Source: CAWDVR01 sp044869805
GTDB taxonomy: Bacteria > Acidobacteriota > Thermoanaerobaculia > Multivoradales > SZUA-115
Assembly: GCA_044869805.1 (NCBI GenBank)
Contig: JBIOXV010000005.1
Coordinates: forward strand, 62,001 to 126,000
Reading direction: 5' to 3'
Length of the DNA stretch: 64,000 bases
Under the pieces are notes generated by a model. The model saw only the letters and a program-made list of their open reading frames with translations. It searched no databases and was not told where the DNA came from. Below, piece by piece: positions 42,139-52,892 of the stretch. Numbering within the stretch: the first letter of the stretch is position 1; the number at the start of each line of letters is the position of its first letter. Made by a program: the position numbers and the translations under genes.

Positions 42139-44154
42139 CTACGGCGAGTTGGGGATCGAAGCCAGGAACTCCCGCACCTCGGGCTGGTTTGGATCGAGCT
42201 GGAGCGAGCGCGCCAGCGCCGCGCGGGCCCCCGCCGCATCGCCCAGGCAGGCGCGCGCCAGGCCGAGCGACGCGTGGGCCATGGGGTCGTCGGGCGCCAG
42301 CGCGGCGACCTGCACGAAGTCTGCGAGCGCACCGGGGCAGTCCGGGGCCTCGAGCCGGTAGCGCCCTCGCCACAGCCGCAGCATGGCGTCGTTGGGCTGT
42401 GAGGCGAGCGCCTGGTCGAGGAGCGCCGTGCCGCGCTCGCCGGCGCCCAGCGCCCGCCAGGCGCGGGCCCGCGCCACCACGTGCTCGGCGCCCTGCGGCA
42501 GGCCGGCGGCCACCGCCGCGAGCAGCAGCCGATCGGCGCGCTCGCGCTCCCGCCCGCCGGCAAAGAGCAGGTCGGAGAGATTCCACAGCGCCGAGGCATG
42601 GGCGGGGTCCAGGGCCAGAGCACGCTCGAAGGCCTGCGCGGCCCGCTCCCCCTCGCCCCGGCCGCGCAGGATCAGGCCCTCGTTGTTGAAGGAGCCGGGG
42701 GTGCGGCTCGCCTCCGCGGCCGGCGCCGATTCCCGCGCCGGGGCCGTCTCGCCGCTGCCGATGTAGCCCAGCGCCTCGAGGCGGGCGAGCGCGGCCTCGT
42801 CCATCTCCGGGGTGCCGCGCGGCGCCGGGCGCAACGGCGGCCGCCAGGAGCGCCGGTAGTCGACCTCCACCGCGCCCGTCGGCTCGACCCCCGGCAACGG
42901 CGGCCCGTAGAGGCCGACGCCGGGCGGCAGGCCGGCGAGCGCGGCAAGCGTGGCGCACACCCGCTCCACCCCCGCCTCCTCGCGCGGGCCGGGCGCGATC
43001 CCCTCCCCCCACAGCAGCGACACGCCTTCCCGCCGGTGCCATTTGCCGGCGGTGGCCGCGGCGGCGCTCGCCAGCGCCCGCGGCCGGCCTTCCCGCCACT
43101 GGAAACCGTGGTCCGAGGCGATCACCAGCACGGCGCCTTTGCGCTCGGCCAGCTCCCGGTACTCGGCCAGGTAGCGGTCGATTTCGCGGAAATACTGCTC
43201 GGGCACGGCGTGGTAGCGCGCGAAGTCCTCTTCGCGGATCGTCGCCTGGCGCGGCGGCGCGAAGGGCGCGAAGAGGTGGCCCACCAGGTCGGTGCCCTGG
43301 AAGTAGACGACCGCGAGGTCGGTCTCCTCGTGCGCCAGCCAGTCGGTCGCCATGCGGTGCACTGCGCGGGTCTCGAGCAGGATGCGCCGCAGGCCGGAGA
43401 CGGGATGGGCGAGGGGTTCGGGCTCGGCCAGGGCGGTCTGGAAGTCGGCATCGGTGAGCCAGGGGAGATAGCCGGCGAGGGCCGAGCGGTCGAGCTCGCG
43501 CTCGGCCGCGGCGAGCGCGTCCTTCACCCACGCCTCCCGCTGCGCCGGATAGACGGCGCCCGGCGGCGGCTCGGTGGTGCTCTGCGCGGACACCATGCGG
43601 TCCGCGACCAGGAGCCCGCGCACCGGCTCGGCCGGCCAGGTGGCCCACAGGCCGAAGACCGCGACCCTTCTGCCCGCCGCTGTCGCCATGTTCCACAGCG
43701 CGGGCACCCGGCGGTCTTCGCTGCCGATGGGCTCGCGGGCGCCGGTCGCGGGGTCGAAGCGGGTGAAGTCGAGGATGCCGTGCTCGACCGGCGAGACGCC
43801 GGTCATCATCGTCGTCCAGATCAGGGGCGAGAGCGGCGGCTCGAGCGAGGTGAGCACCCCGGCGCGGCCCTCGGCCAGCAGCGCGGCCAGGGTGGGCATC
43901 ACGCCGGAGGAGGCGTAGGCGTCGAGCAGCTCCCAGTCGGCGCCGTCGAGGCCGAGGAAGATCACCGGCCGGCCCGCGACCGCGGCGCGGGCGACGGCGG
44001 GCACCGGCTCGGGTGCCGGCAGCTCGCCGTGGCGCCAGCGCCGCGACCAGGCGAAGTAGGCGAGCACCGCCAACGCCGCGACGACGAAGAGGGCGGGCAG
44101 CCACGGGCGCCGCCTGCGCCTGGGCTCGGGCGGCAAGCGGGGCTTGGTGCGCAC
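42139..44154 (-). CDS. Membrane-anchored alkaline-phosphatase-superfamily protein with TPR tail
   Basis: 671-aa protein. A basic N-terminus and one helix (PWLPALFVVAALAVLAYFAW, about 18-37) anchor a large outer domain. The type-I phosphodiesterase/nucleotide-pyrophosphatase fold shows VIFLGLDGADWELLDAY, a likely nucleophile Thr in LSPLIWTTMMTG, HGILDFTRF and the metal-binding VLVIASDHGFQWREG. From about residue 475, TPR repeats follow (GLILRGRGEGERAAQAFERA, ASLGLARACLGDAAGARAAL). The phosphatase-TPR fusion is frequent in Acidobacteriota. It probably forms an operon with the TonB receptor. Substrate unknown. Confidence 0.87.
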   Translation of the reverse strand: MRTKPRLPPEPRRRRRPWLPALFVVAALAVLAYFAWSRRWRHGELPAPEPVPAVARAAVAGRPVIFLGLDGADWELLDAYASSGVMPTLAALLAEGRAGVLTSLEPPLSPLIWTTMMTGVSPVEHGILDFTRFDPATGAREPIGSEDRRVPALWNMATAAGRRVAVFGLWATWPAEPVRGLLVADRMVSAQSTTEPPPGAVYPAQREAWVKDALAAAERELDRSALAGYLPWLTDADFQTALAEPEPLAHPVSGLRRILLETRAVHRMATDWLAHEETDLAVVYFQGTDLVGHLFAPFAPPRQATIREEDFARYHAVPEQYFREIDRYLAEYRELAERKGAVLVIASDHGFQWREGRPRALASAAAATAGKWHRREGVSLLWGEGIAPGPREEAGVERVCATLAALAGLPPGVGLYGPPLPGVEPTGAVEVDYRRSWRPPLRPAPRGTPEMDEAALARLEALGYIGSGETAPARESAPAAEASRTPGSFNNEGLILRGRGEGERAAQAFERALALDPAHASALWNLSDLLFAGGRERERADRLLLAAVAAGLPQGAEHVVARARAWRALGAGERGTALLDQALASQPNDAMLRLWRGRYRLEAPDCPGALADFVQVAALAPDDPMAHASLGLARACLGDAAGARAALARSLQLDPNQPEVREFLASIPNSP

Positions 44155-44255
44155 GGCCGGCGGTTATAGCACGGGGCGGCCGCCGTGCCTGCCAGCAGGT
44201 GTACACTGCCCGCGCCGGCACGGTTCGTCCCAGCCGGCGTGCGAGGGAGGGAGCG

Positions 44256-45965
44256 ATGGCGGCCACGCGAGCGGGGCTCCGGCCGGGTGAAGAGCGCGCG
44301 ATCTTCTGGGCGCTCGTCGTGGCGCAGCTCGTTCCTCTCTGGCTCTACCCCCACTTCCCTTCCCAGGACGGCCCGATCCACCTCGAGATCGCGAACCTCC
44401 TGCTGCGCCTCGTCGGCGAGCACGACCCCGGCGCCGCCCACTACTTCGCGGTCAACGACGCGCTCGCACCCACCTGGCTGATCTATCTCCCGCTCGCCGG
44501 GCTGATGGCCGTGGCGCCGCCGGAGATCGCGGAGCGGCTGCTCCTCACCGCCTACGCCCTGCTGTTCGCGGTCGGGCTGCGCTACGCCCTCGAGGGAGTG
44601 CGGCCTGGTGCCGGCTTCCTGGCGGTGCTCGGCTTGCCGTTCGTCTTCAGCTACCTGCTGCACATGGGTTTTTACAGCTTCTGCTTCGCCACCGCTCTCT
44701 CCCTCCTGGTGCTCGGCTTCTGGCTCCGGAGGCGGAAACACCTGAGCGCTCGCGCTGCGGCGGTGATGGCCATTCTCCTCCTCCTCGTCTACTGGTGCCA
44801 CCTGGTGCCGCTGGCGATCACCCTGCTCGCCATCGGAACGGTCGCTGTCGCCGAGCTCTCGGTCGAGCTCCGCGCCATCCGCCAAAGTGGTGAGCCGTGG
44901 CGCCGGCGAGCCCTGGTGCTCCTCGGCCGCAGCGGTCTGCCCGTGGCGGCGTGCGTCCCGGCGGCGGCCCTGCTCGTGGGATTCATGGCGCGGCAGCGTG
45001 GCGGCGAGGTCAGGCTCGTCCCGGAGCTCGACCTGGTCAAGCACCTGGCGGTGCTCTCCTCGCTGGTCTCTTTCGACTACCGCGAGCTGGTCTTCTCGGT
45101 CGGGACTCAGGCGGTCTTCGTGGTCCTCACCTTCGCCCTCCTGGTCGACCGCTATCGCCGCTGGAGCCTGAGGCGCGACGACGCGCTGCTCCTCATGGCG
45201 GTCGCGGTGGCCCTCCTCTACTTCGCGGCCCCGGTCGCCGTGGTGGGGGGCGGGCTGGTCAACCAGCGGCTGCAGCTCTTCGTGTGCTTGCTGCTCCTCC
45301 CGTGGTTCGCGAGCGACGCCGCGCTCGAACGCTGGCGCCCGGCGATCGTCGCCGCCGGCGCCGTGCTGACCCTCGGCTTCGCGGCGGTCCACGCCTGGCA
45401 GTACCGTGGCCTGAACGACCAGCTCGAGGAGTACCTTTCGGGCGAGCCGTCCCTCCCACCGTATTCCACCATCCTCTCGCTCTCCCTGGCGCACGCCGGC
45501 GTGGGGCCGGATGGCGGGCGCCTGTCGCGGCGAGTGGAGCCCTTCCAGCACGCCTCGGGCCTGCTGGCGACGCGACGCGGCCTGATCGACCTCGACAGCT
45601 ACCAGGCCTCGACCGGCTACTACCCGGTGGTCTACCGGCCGGAGTGCGATCCCTACGCTCACCTGGGGAGCGCCGTGGATCTCGAGGAGCTTGCGGTCCC
45701 GCGCCCGCACCTCGATGGCTACCGTGGCCTCGGCTGCTCGATCGACTACCTGCTGCTCTGGGGCCTCACCGCGAGGCGCCGGAGCGATCCCGCCGTCGGC
45801 CGGCTGCTGCAGGAGATCGAGAGCCGCTCCGAGCTGGTCTTCGTGTCTCCCCCTCGCGGCCTGCTGCGCATCTACCGCACCAGAGCCGGCGGTCGGCTCA
45901 CGGTCGACCCGTCGCGCTCCGCGGAAGCAGTCCCAGCCGCGCAAGCTCGCGTGCCAGTACCGTAG
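44256..45965 (+). CDS. Polytopic membrane protein of unknown function
   Basis: 569-aa protein starting at the ATG at 44256 behind GGGAGGG; the longer open frame upstream is noise. It has about ten hydrophobic segments in residues 15-400 (AIFWALVVAQLVPLWLYPHF, LLLTAYALLFAVGLRYAL, ALLLMAVAVALLYFAAPVAV). An acidic FPSQDGPIHLEIANLLLR loop after the first helix resembles the first periplasmic loop of GT-C glycosyltransferases. The C-terminal 150 residues are soluble. A lipid-linked-sugar transferase is the best guess, from topology only. The last 68 bp overlap the convergent SGNH gene. Confidence 0.7.
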   Translation: MAATRAGLRPGEERAIFWALVVAQLVPLWLYPHFPSQDGPIHLEIANLLLRLVGEHDPGAAHYFAVNDALAPTWLIYLPLAGLMAVAPPEIAERLLLTAYALLFAVGLRYALEGVRPGAGFLAVLGLPFVFSYLLHMGFYSFCFATALSLLVLGFWLRRRKHLSARAAAVMAILLLLVYWCHLVPLAITLLAIGTVAVAELSVELRAIRQSGEPWRRRALVLLGRSGLPVAACVPAAALLVGFMARQRGGEVRLVPELDLVKHLAVLSSLVSFDYRELVFSVGTQAVFVVLTFALLVDRYRRWSLRRDDALLLMAVAVALLYFAAPVAVVGGGLVNQRLQLFVCLLLLPWFASDAALERWRPAIVAAGAVLTLGFAAVHAWQYRGLNDQLEEYLSGEPSLPPYSTILSLSLAHAGVGPDGGRLSRRVEPFQHASGLLATRRGLIDLDSYQASTGYYPVVYRPECDPYAHLGSAVDLEELAVPRPHLDGYRGLGCSIDYLLLWGLTARRRSDPAVGRLLQEIESRSELVFVSPPRGLLRIYRTRAGGRLTVDPSRSAEAVPAAQARVPVP

Positions 45966-46974
45966 CCACTCTCTGGTGCCCCTCGGTGTTCCAGTGCCGA
46001 TCGCGAGGGAAGCGCAGGCGCTCGAGGCCCTCGCCGGCGAGCAGGCGGTCGAGCAGCACCGGCTCGAGGCCGCGCTCGCCCAGGAAGCGGGCGGCGGCGG
46101 CCGTCGCCTCGGCGGCGCCCGGCTCGGCGCTCTCGATCAATACCACCACCAGCCTCGCGCCCTCCCGCGCGGCGTCGGCGCGGGCACCGACCAGGCTCTC
46201 GAGGCAGCTCTCCGCCGGGCGCTCGGCGGGCCGCGGCGCCACCCCACGAAGCCTCGCCGGGAGGCGCCGGAGCGCAGGCAGAGTGAGCCGCGCGAGGTGC
46301 GAGCGGCCCTCCAGGTGGGCGGTCAGAGGCCCTGCCAGCGGCCACCCCACCTCGGCCGGGTAGAGGTTGCCGCCGACGAGGTACAGCCGGTCGCGCCAGC
46401 TCGCGGCCACCAGGTAGCCGTCGAGGTAGACGAAGCCGCTGGCGCAGCGCGGGCGATCCCAGACGGCCATCAGGCTCACCAGCACCAGGCCCGGGCGCAG
46501 CACCGGGAGCAGGCGGCGCAGGCGGCAGGCCATCTGCTCGCTGCCGTAGCCCGGCACGCCGCCGTTGTAGACGCGAAGGCTGATCTCGGCCTCGAGCACC
46601 GCCGGGTAGGCCTGACCGGCCTCGACCCCTTCGCCGAAGGTCATCGAGTCGCCGAGGGCGAGGACCGAGGGCGCCGCGGGCGCCGAGTGCGGGTGGTCGC
46701 GCAGGCCGTGGCCGTCGATCACGACCGGCACCTCGAACTCGCCCCAGCTCGAGACCTCGCGGCCGCTGAAGCCGGGGCGCAACGCATAGCCGCACGAGGC
46801 GTCCTCCTCGACCAGGAAGCGCGGGTGGTTGCCGCCGGCGAACCAGCGCGAGCCGCGGCCCGGCGCGCCGATCCCCGCGAGGCGCAGAGCTCCTTCCGCG
46901 AGCAGCAGGGCGGCGAGAATCGAGATGGCGACGAGGGCCAGCTTGCCGCGGCGGCCGGAGCGGGGGGAGGCCAT
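45898..46974 (-). CDS. SGNH/GDSL hydrolase-like membrane-anchored protein, copy 2
   Basis: 358-aa protein with an N-terminal anchor (LALVAISILAALLLAEGALR, about residues 12-31). The SGNH motif VLALGDSMTFGEGVE, an oxyanion-region GGVPGYGSEQ and a late DRHWNTEGHQRVA give the Ser/Asp/His set. It follows the same plan as the protein at 33571 but is shorter and diverged. Its 3' end overlaps the polytopic membrane protein gene by 68 bp on the other strand. Likely a surface-polymer acyl-ester hydrolase or transferase; substrate unknown. Confidence 0.82.
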   Translation of the reverse strand: MASPRSGRRGKLALVAISILAALLLAEGALRLAGIGAPGRGSRWFAGGNHPRFLVEEDASCGYALRPGFSGREVSSWGEFEVPVVIDGHGLRDHPHSAPAAPSVLALGDSMTFGEGVEAGQAYPAVLEAEISLRVYNGGVPGYGSEQMACRLRRLLPVLRPGLVLVSLMAVWDRPRCASGFVYLDGYLVAASWRDRLYLVGGNLYPAEVGWPLAGPLTAHLEGRSHLARLTLPALRRLPARLRGVAPRPAERPAESCLESLVGARADAAREGARLVVVLIESAEPGAAEATAAAARFLGERGLEPVLLDRLLAGEGLERLRFPRDRHWNTEGHQRVATVLARELARLGLLPRSATGRP

Positions 46975-46995
46975 CCGCGCGCGACTCCGAGCGGG

Positions 46996-47424
46996 TCAGA
47001 GGAGGACGAGATGCTCAGGGCCGGCACCGAGCGCCGCCGAGCGAGGGATCGAGCCGTCGAACGTCACCAGCCTGCCGCCCCGTTCGACGGCCAGCGCCAG
47101 CAGGTAGACGTCCGTCACCTGGCGCGGCCCATGAACGCGGCTGGGATCCACGCGGCCCGGATCGAGGAAGCTCATCGAGCAGGGCCAGTAGTCGTGGTGC
47201 TCCGTACTCGTCGCGTGGCGCAGGCGGGCGACCGCCTCCGGGGTCGTAACGGGGCTCGGGTAGCGCGGCTGGCTGACCACGCGCACGAAGCCATTCTGCG
47301 TCACGGCGCAGGAGGCCCAGCCGTGGCGGATCTCAGCGGAGAGCCACTGCCTGGCCCGCAGATGGTCGACGTGATCCGCGTCGAGCAGCGCCACGAGGAC
47401 ATTCACGTCGAGCAGGGCTCGCAT
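46996..47424 (-). CDS. vapC: PIN-domain toxin VapC, third TA module
   Basis: 142-aa PIN-domain protein from the ATG at 47424, one base overlapping the antitoxin stop; a GTG three bases upstream is also possible. Asp6 in ALLDVNVLVALLDADH, an Asn/Asp-bearing CAVTQNGFVRVV and VTDVYLLALAVERGGRLVTF carry the acidic active-site residues. It belongs to the TA_PIN subgroup with the QNG motif, distinct from the two other PIN toxins in this window. Confidence 0.9.
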   Translation of the reverse strand: MRALLDVNVLVALLDADHVDHLRARQWLSAEIRHGWASCAVTQNGFVRVVSQPRYPSPVTTPEAVARLRHATSTEHHDYWPCSMSFLDPGRVDPSRVHGPRQVTDVYLLALAVERGGRLVTFDGSIPRSAALGAGPEHLVLL

Positions 47425-47669
47425 CACTCGAGTTCTTCCTCGCGCAGCTTGTCGATCAGCTCGTTGGAGACCGCCCGGCCGCGGTTCGGCAGGGGCTCGA
47501 AGCCGAAGAAGCTCTCAGGTTTCGTGGTCGTAACCGGAGCCTGCGAACGGCGCGTCAAGGCATCCCGAGCGACCTCCGACAGGATCTCTCCGGCACTTCG
47601 CCTTTCGCGGCGTGCCCTCTCCTTGATCGCCAGGAGCACATCATCGGCAATGTCTAAGGTGGTGCGCAC
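47424..47669 (-). CDS. vapB: Ribbon-helix-helix-type antitoxin, third TA module
   Basis: 81-aa protein read from a GTG. Its N-terminal 45 residues match a VapB/CopG-like ribbon-helix-helix (RTTLDIADDVLLAIKERARR, SAGEILSEVARDAL). The remaining residues, with PESFFGFEPLPNRGRAVSNE, form a toxin-binding tail. Seven bases upstream of the start is TAGCAT on the minus strand (47682-47677), and there is no Shine-Dalgarno, so the transcript may be leaderless. It is unlike the AbrB-type antitoxins elsewhere in the window. Confidence 0.86.
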   Translation of the reverse strand: MRTTLDIADDVLLAIKERARRERRSAGEILSEVARDALTRRSQAPVTTTKPESFFGFEPLPNRGRAVSNELIDKLREEELE

Positions 47670-47735
47670 GCATCAGATGCTAGCACATCGCTTCGCGGAC
47701 TCCCGGCCACCCATCGGCCACAGAGGCGATGGCAA

Positions 47736-49409
47736 TCAGATCGCTCGCCGCCAGCGCTCGACAAGCCAGGCGCAGGCGAGGAGGGCGAGCGCGGCAGCGA
47801 GGAAGGCATAGGGCGTCGAGGTGAGCCGCGGGCCCATGGCGCCGCTCCAGTCGAGGCTCGGGCTGCCGTTGACCGCCGCGTACCAGAGGGCGACGTAGAG
47901 GCCGGTGAAGAGCTTGCCGCCGCCGGTCAAGGCTCCCGCGGCAGTGGCGAAGACGGCCACGAAAGCGAGCCCCGCCAGGCCCGCGACGCCGCGGGCCGGC
48001 GACGACAGGGTGAGGCTCGCCAGTGCCGGCAGGCCGAGCGCGAGCACGAAACCGAGCGCCGCGGCGAGCTTCCAGCCCACCCGCGAGCGCGGCATGCCCG
48101 GCTGCGAGAAGACCAGTGCGGTGGTGCCGGCCAGCTTCTCGCGCGCCGCGGCCTCGGAGAGCACCGGCGCGAGAAGCAGCAGGAACGCCGCCAAGCCCAG
48201 GCGCGGCGGCGGCACGGGCACGGCCGCCGCCAGCGCGGCGGCGAGGAGCGGCCACCGCAGCGATCCGGCGCCGTGCCAGAGGAGCCGCACCTCCGCTTCC
48301 ACCGACCGCCGGAAGCTCGGAGCCACGGCAACCGGCGGCAGCGACCCGAGATCCTTGGCGGCGAACCCCGAGGCATCCGCCGCCGCGCTCTCCGCCATCC
48401 CGGCCGAGAGCCGCGGCCGGTCGCGCCAGGTCCGGCGCTTCGACTTCTCCCGGCCGCGGCGGCGCGACGGGTCGAAACGATCGAAGGCGGCGACCGCGAG
48501 CCCGAGGACTCCCAAGCTCCACAGGAAGACGAGCCCGCGCGATTGCGCAAAGCCCCCGGCCAGGCGCACGCCCGGCAGCAGCACCCGCCTCAGGGGCTCG
48601 TCGGTCTGGATCAGGCCGAGCGAGATTCCCTCGACCACGCCGCCGGGCACAGCGTCGGTGATCCACTGCGTGAAGCCGGCGAGACCGGCGGGATCGAAGA
48701 GCGGGTAGCCCTGGCCGGGCCGGTGCTCGCTGAAGCCGCCGGAGCCGAGCACCGGGAGCATGAGGAAGACGAAGGTCCAGGCGAAGAAGAACAGCACCAG
48801 GCCGGCGCGCCGTCGCAGGCCCGGCGTAACGTCGAAGAGCACGGCGAAGGCGGCGGTGAAGGCCAGCCCGGGCACCACCAGCGCGGCGAAGGGAACGACG
48901 AAGTCCGCCAGCACGAAGGGACCGCTGCCGTGGAGCAAGAAGACCAGCACCCCGGCGGCGAGCGAGACGGCGCCGAGCGCCACCAGGTAGACGAAGTGCG
49001 CCGCGAGCTTGCCGGAGAGGTAGGCGGCCTTCGACAGCGGCGTCGCGGCGAGGATGGCGCCGAGCCGCGTCTCCTCGTCGCGGCGCACCGAGCCCGCCAC
49101 CAGGTAGAAGCCGATGAGGGTGAGAAAGAGTGCGGCGAGGACCGCCGCCGAGGCGCCGACGTAGGCCGAGTTGTGGACCCCGGTCGAGAGCTCGCCCGCG
49201 GCGCTCCCCCAGGACATCGACACCCAGCGGGACTCCGGGTCGGGGATCCAGAGGAACGACAGCGCGAAGAGCGCGAAGGCGGCGACGACGGTGGACGGCG
49301 AACGCAGCCGCGTCTTGACCTCGGCCTCGACCTGGGCCCGCACCAGGCGCGCCAACCTCGGTGTGAAGGTGCTCGCTCCGACGGAGCTCGCTGTGGAGGA
49401 GGAGCTCAC
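47736..49409 (-). CDS. ABC-2-type exporter permease (gliding/bacitracin type)
   Basis: 557-aa membrane protein with about twelve hydrophobic helices in two blocks (residues 40-300 and 375-550). The first block opens with RAQVEAEVKTRLRSPSTVVA and includes LFLTLIGFYLVAGSVRRDEE and LGAILAATPLSKAAYLSGKL, typical of ABC-2 permeases acting with a CcmA-type ATPase. A central basic cytoplasmic loop (RRRGREKSKRRTWRDRPR) separates the blocks. Its ATG overlaps the ATPase stop (ATGA). The pair should form an export pump for an unknown substrate. Confidence 0.83.
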   Translation of the reverse strand: MSSSSTASSVGASTFTPRLARLVRAQVEAEVKTRLRSPSTVVAAFALFALSFLWIPDPESRWVSMSWGSAAGELSTGVHNSAYVGASAAVLAALFLTLIGFYLVAGSVRRDEETRLGAILAATPLSKAAYLSGKLAAHFVYLVALGAVSLAAGVLVFLLHGSGPFVLADFVVPFAALVVPGLAFTAAFAVLFDVTPGLRRRAGLVLFFFAWTFVFLMLPVLGSGGFSEHRPGQGYPLFDPAGLAGFTQWITDAVPGGVVEGISLGLIQTDEPLRRVLLPGVRLAGGFAQSRGLVFLWSLGVLGLAVAAFDRFDPSRRRGREKSKRRTWRDRPRLSAGMAESAAADASGFAAKDLGSLPPVAVAPSFRRSVEAEVRLLWHGAGSLRWPLLAAALAAAVPVPPPRLGLAAFLLLLAPVLSEAAAREKLAGTTALVFSQPGMPRSRVGWKLAAALGFVLALGLPALASLTLSSPARGVAGLAGLAFVAVFATAAGALTGGGKLFTGLYVALWYAAVNGSPSLDWSGAMGPRLTSTPYAFLAAALALLACAWLVERWRRAI

Positions 49410-50272
49410 GCCGCCTCGAGATTGGCCAGCAGGTAGGCGTCCTCGAGGGTGGGCTCGACGCGCGCGGCCCCGGCGAGAGCGTCGCCGCGACCGACGAAGC
49501 GCACGTGCACGCCGTCCGCGCGCCGCACCAGGCCCGAGACGGCGAGCGAGCGCTGCACCTCGGGCAGGCGCTCGGAGGGCACCACGGCGGCGTAGACCTT
49601 TCCCGCGGCCCGCGACAGCAGCTCCTCGGGCGTGGCCACGAGGAGCAGGTGGCCGCGCTTGAGCACCGCGATCTGCGACGCCACGGCCTCGACGTCGGAG
49701 ACGATGTGCGTGGAGAGGATCACCAGCCGGCCGTGCGCGATCTCCGCCAGCAGGTTGCGGAACCGTACGCGCTCCTCGGGGTCGAGCCCCACGGTGGGCT
49801 CGTCCACGATCAGCAGCTTGGGCTCGCCGAGCAGGGCCTGGGCGATGCCCACCCGCTGCCGCATGCCGCCGGAGTAGCCGCCGAGGCGGCGGTCGGCCAC
49901 CCCGTGCAGGTTGACCAGCTCGAGCAGCGCCATCACGCGATCGCCCAAGGTTCGCTCGGGCAGGCCCTTGAGCCGGCCCAGGTAGGCGAGGAATTCGCGC
50001 GCCGTGAGCTTGTCGTAGACGCCGAAGTCCTGCGGCAGATAGCCCAGCGCCCGCCGCACGGCGAGAGGGTTGGCGAGCGCGTCCTCGCCGTCCCAGAGCA
50101 CCGAGCCCCGCGTCGGCGTGGTCACCGTGGCGAGGATCGACATCAGGGTCGTCTTGCCGGCGCCGTTGGCCCCCAGCAGGCCCAGCACTCCGGCTCCCAG
50201 GGTCAGGGAAACATCGGAGAGCGCCGTCGTGCCCCCGGGGTAGATCTTGGTCAGCGATCGGATCTCGAGCAT
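49406..50272 (-). CDS. ABC transporter ATP-binding protein (CcmA type)
   Basis: 288-aa ATPase with Walker A GANGAGKTT, Q-loop YLPQDFG, signature YSGGMRQRVG, Walker B LLIVDEPTVGLDPEER and H-loop LSTHIVSDVE. All key motifs are intact, in contrast to the fused ATPase at 28804. The C-terminal about 70 residues form a substrate- or partner-specific domain ending EPTLEDAYLLAN. It is translationally coupled to the permease gene by a 4-bp overlap. Confidence 0.92.
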   Translation of the reverse strand: MLEIRSLTKIYPGGTTALSDVSLTLGAGVLGLLGANGAGKTTLMSILATVTTPTRGSVLWDGEDALANPLAVRRALGYLPQDFGVYDKLTAREFLAYLGRLKGLPERTLGDRVMALLELVNLHGVADRRLGGYSGGMRQRVGIAQALLGEPKLLIVDEPTVGLDPEERVRFRNLLAEIAHGRLVILSTHIVSDVEAVASQIAVLKRGHLLLVATPEELLSRAAGKVYAAVVPSERLPEVQRSLAVSGLVRRADGVHVRFVGRGDALAGAARVEPTLEDAYLLANLEAA

Positions 50273-50430
50273 CGGCTTACCTCTACCCGCTGGGAACGCA
50301 GGGATTGCGCGAAGGTTCTGGAAGCGGCGGGCCGCCGCCGGCTGATGCTGCCCGCAGCCCGTCTGTGTGACAATCCCCCTCCCCGGCGGCGCCTCGCCGC
50401 CACGCAGGCCGCAACTTCTCTGGAGACACC

Positions 50431-52089
<1,659 letters not shown>

Positions 52090-52149
52090 GGCCGCCGCCC
52101 GAGGCCCTGCGGGAAGGTGCCCGCCAGCCGCTGGCGCCGTAGCCCGTGC

Positions 52150-52884
52150 TCACTCCGCCACGAAGCCCTGCTTGTGGCTGCCGTCGCAAAGCGGTTTCTT
52201 CTGCGACCGGCCGCAGCGGCAGAGGGCGCCGCGGGTGCCCGAGGCGCAGACCGAGCGGTCGGCGGCGAGGATCTTGACCGGGCCTTCGAGGACCAGGGGG
52301 CCGTTCGGCCGCAGGTGGATGCGCAGGCGCGGCGAGCCGGCGAGCGCCGGGTCGTCGCGCAGCGTGACCGCCTCCGGCAGCCCGGGCTCGACGAACTCGA
52401 CCTCGGCGTGGGAGCCGTCGCAGAACGGCTTGTTGGCCGAGGCGCCGCAGCGGCAGAGGGCGACGCGGGTGTCGGTCCACAGTACCGTGGGGCCCTCGGC
52501 CGCGCCCTCCCCGCTCGCTGCCTGCCCACTCGCGCTCGGCCCGCTCACGATTGACCCACTTACAATCTCCAAATCGCCGCGCGCGTAGAACGGTCCGTCC
52601 GGGCAGAGCTCGACCACGTTCTCGGCCGGCACCGGCTCGACCTTCGTGCCGTCCGCGCGCTCGGCCCTGAGCGCGCCGGTCGGGCAGGAGAGCACGGTGG
52701 CCAGGAGCTCCGCCGCGCCCGCCGCGCCCGGCTCGACCCAGGGCGTCTCGCGCGGCCGGAACACGTCGGGCAGGCCGCGCACGCAGGAGCCGGCGTGGAT
52801 GCAGCGCTTGCGCTCGTAGAGCACGGTCACGCGCTCTCCTTCATAGCGGTGGATGCGGCCGCGGCCGGGTTCGCCGGTGTTCAT
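52150..52884 (-). CDS. CDGSH iron-sulphur protein with ferredoxin-like N-terminal domain
   Basis: 244-aa protein combining three Fe-S modules. Residues about 15-80 match the divergent ferredoxin Fer4_19 type (YERKRCIHAGSC, VLSCPTGAL). After a Ser/Gly/Ala linker come two CDGSH domains: CRCGASANKPFCDGSH (about residue 145) and CRCGRSQKKPLCDGSH (about 222), each giving the 3-Cys-1-His ligand set for a 2Fe-2S cluster. It is probably cytoplasmic and involved in electron transfer or redox sensing. It lies 8 bp downstream of the Crp-type regulator, possibly in one operon with lepA. Confidence 0.9.
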   Translation of the reverse strand: MNTGEPGRGRIHRYEGERVTVLYERKRCIHAGSCVRGLPDVFRPRETPWVEPGAAGAAELLATVLSCPTGALRAERADGTKVEPVPAENVVELCPDGPFYARGDLEIVSGSIVSGPSASGQAASGEGAAEGPTVLWTDTRVALCRCGASANKPFCDGSHAEVEFVEPGLPEAVTLRDDPALAGSPRLRIHLRPNGPLVLEGPVKILAADRSVCASGTRGALCRCGRSQKKPLCDGSHKQGFVAE

Positions 52885-52892
52885 CGCTGCTC

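Noticed and set aside
39027..42623. 1198-aa minus-strand frame overlapping the TonB receptor
   Set aside because: Arg/Ala/His-rich shadow of the receptor in another frame; no domain and no start context.
45691..47811. 706-aa plus-strand frame across the SGNH and VapBC region
   Set aside because: Opposite to SGNH, PIN and ribbon-helix-helix genes with recognisable motifs; no domain of its own.
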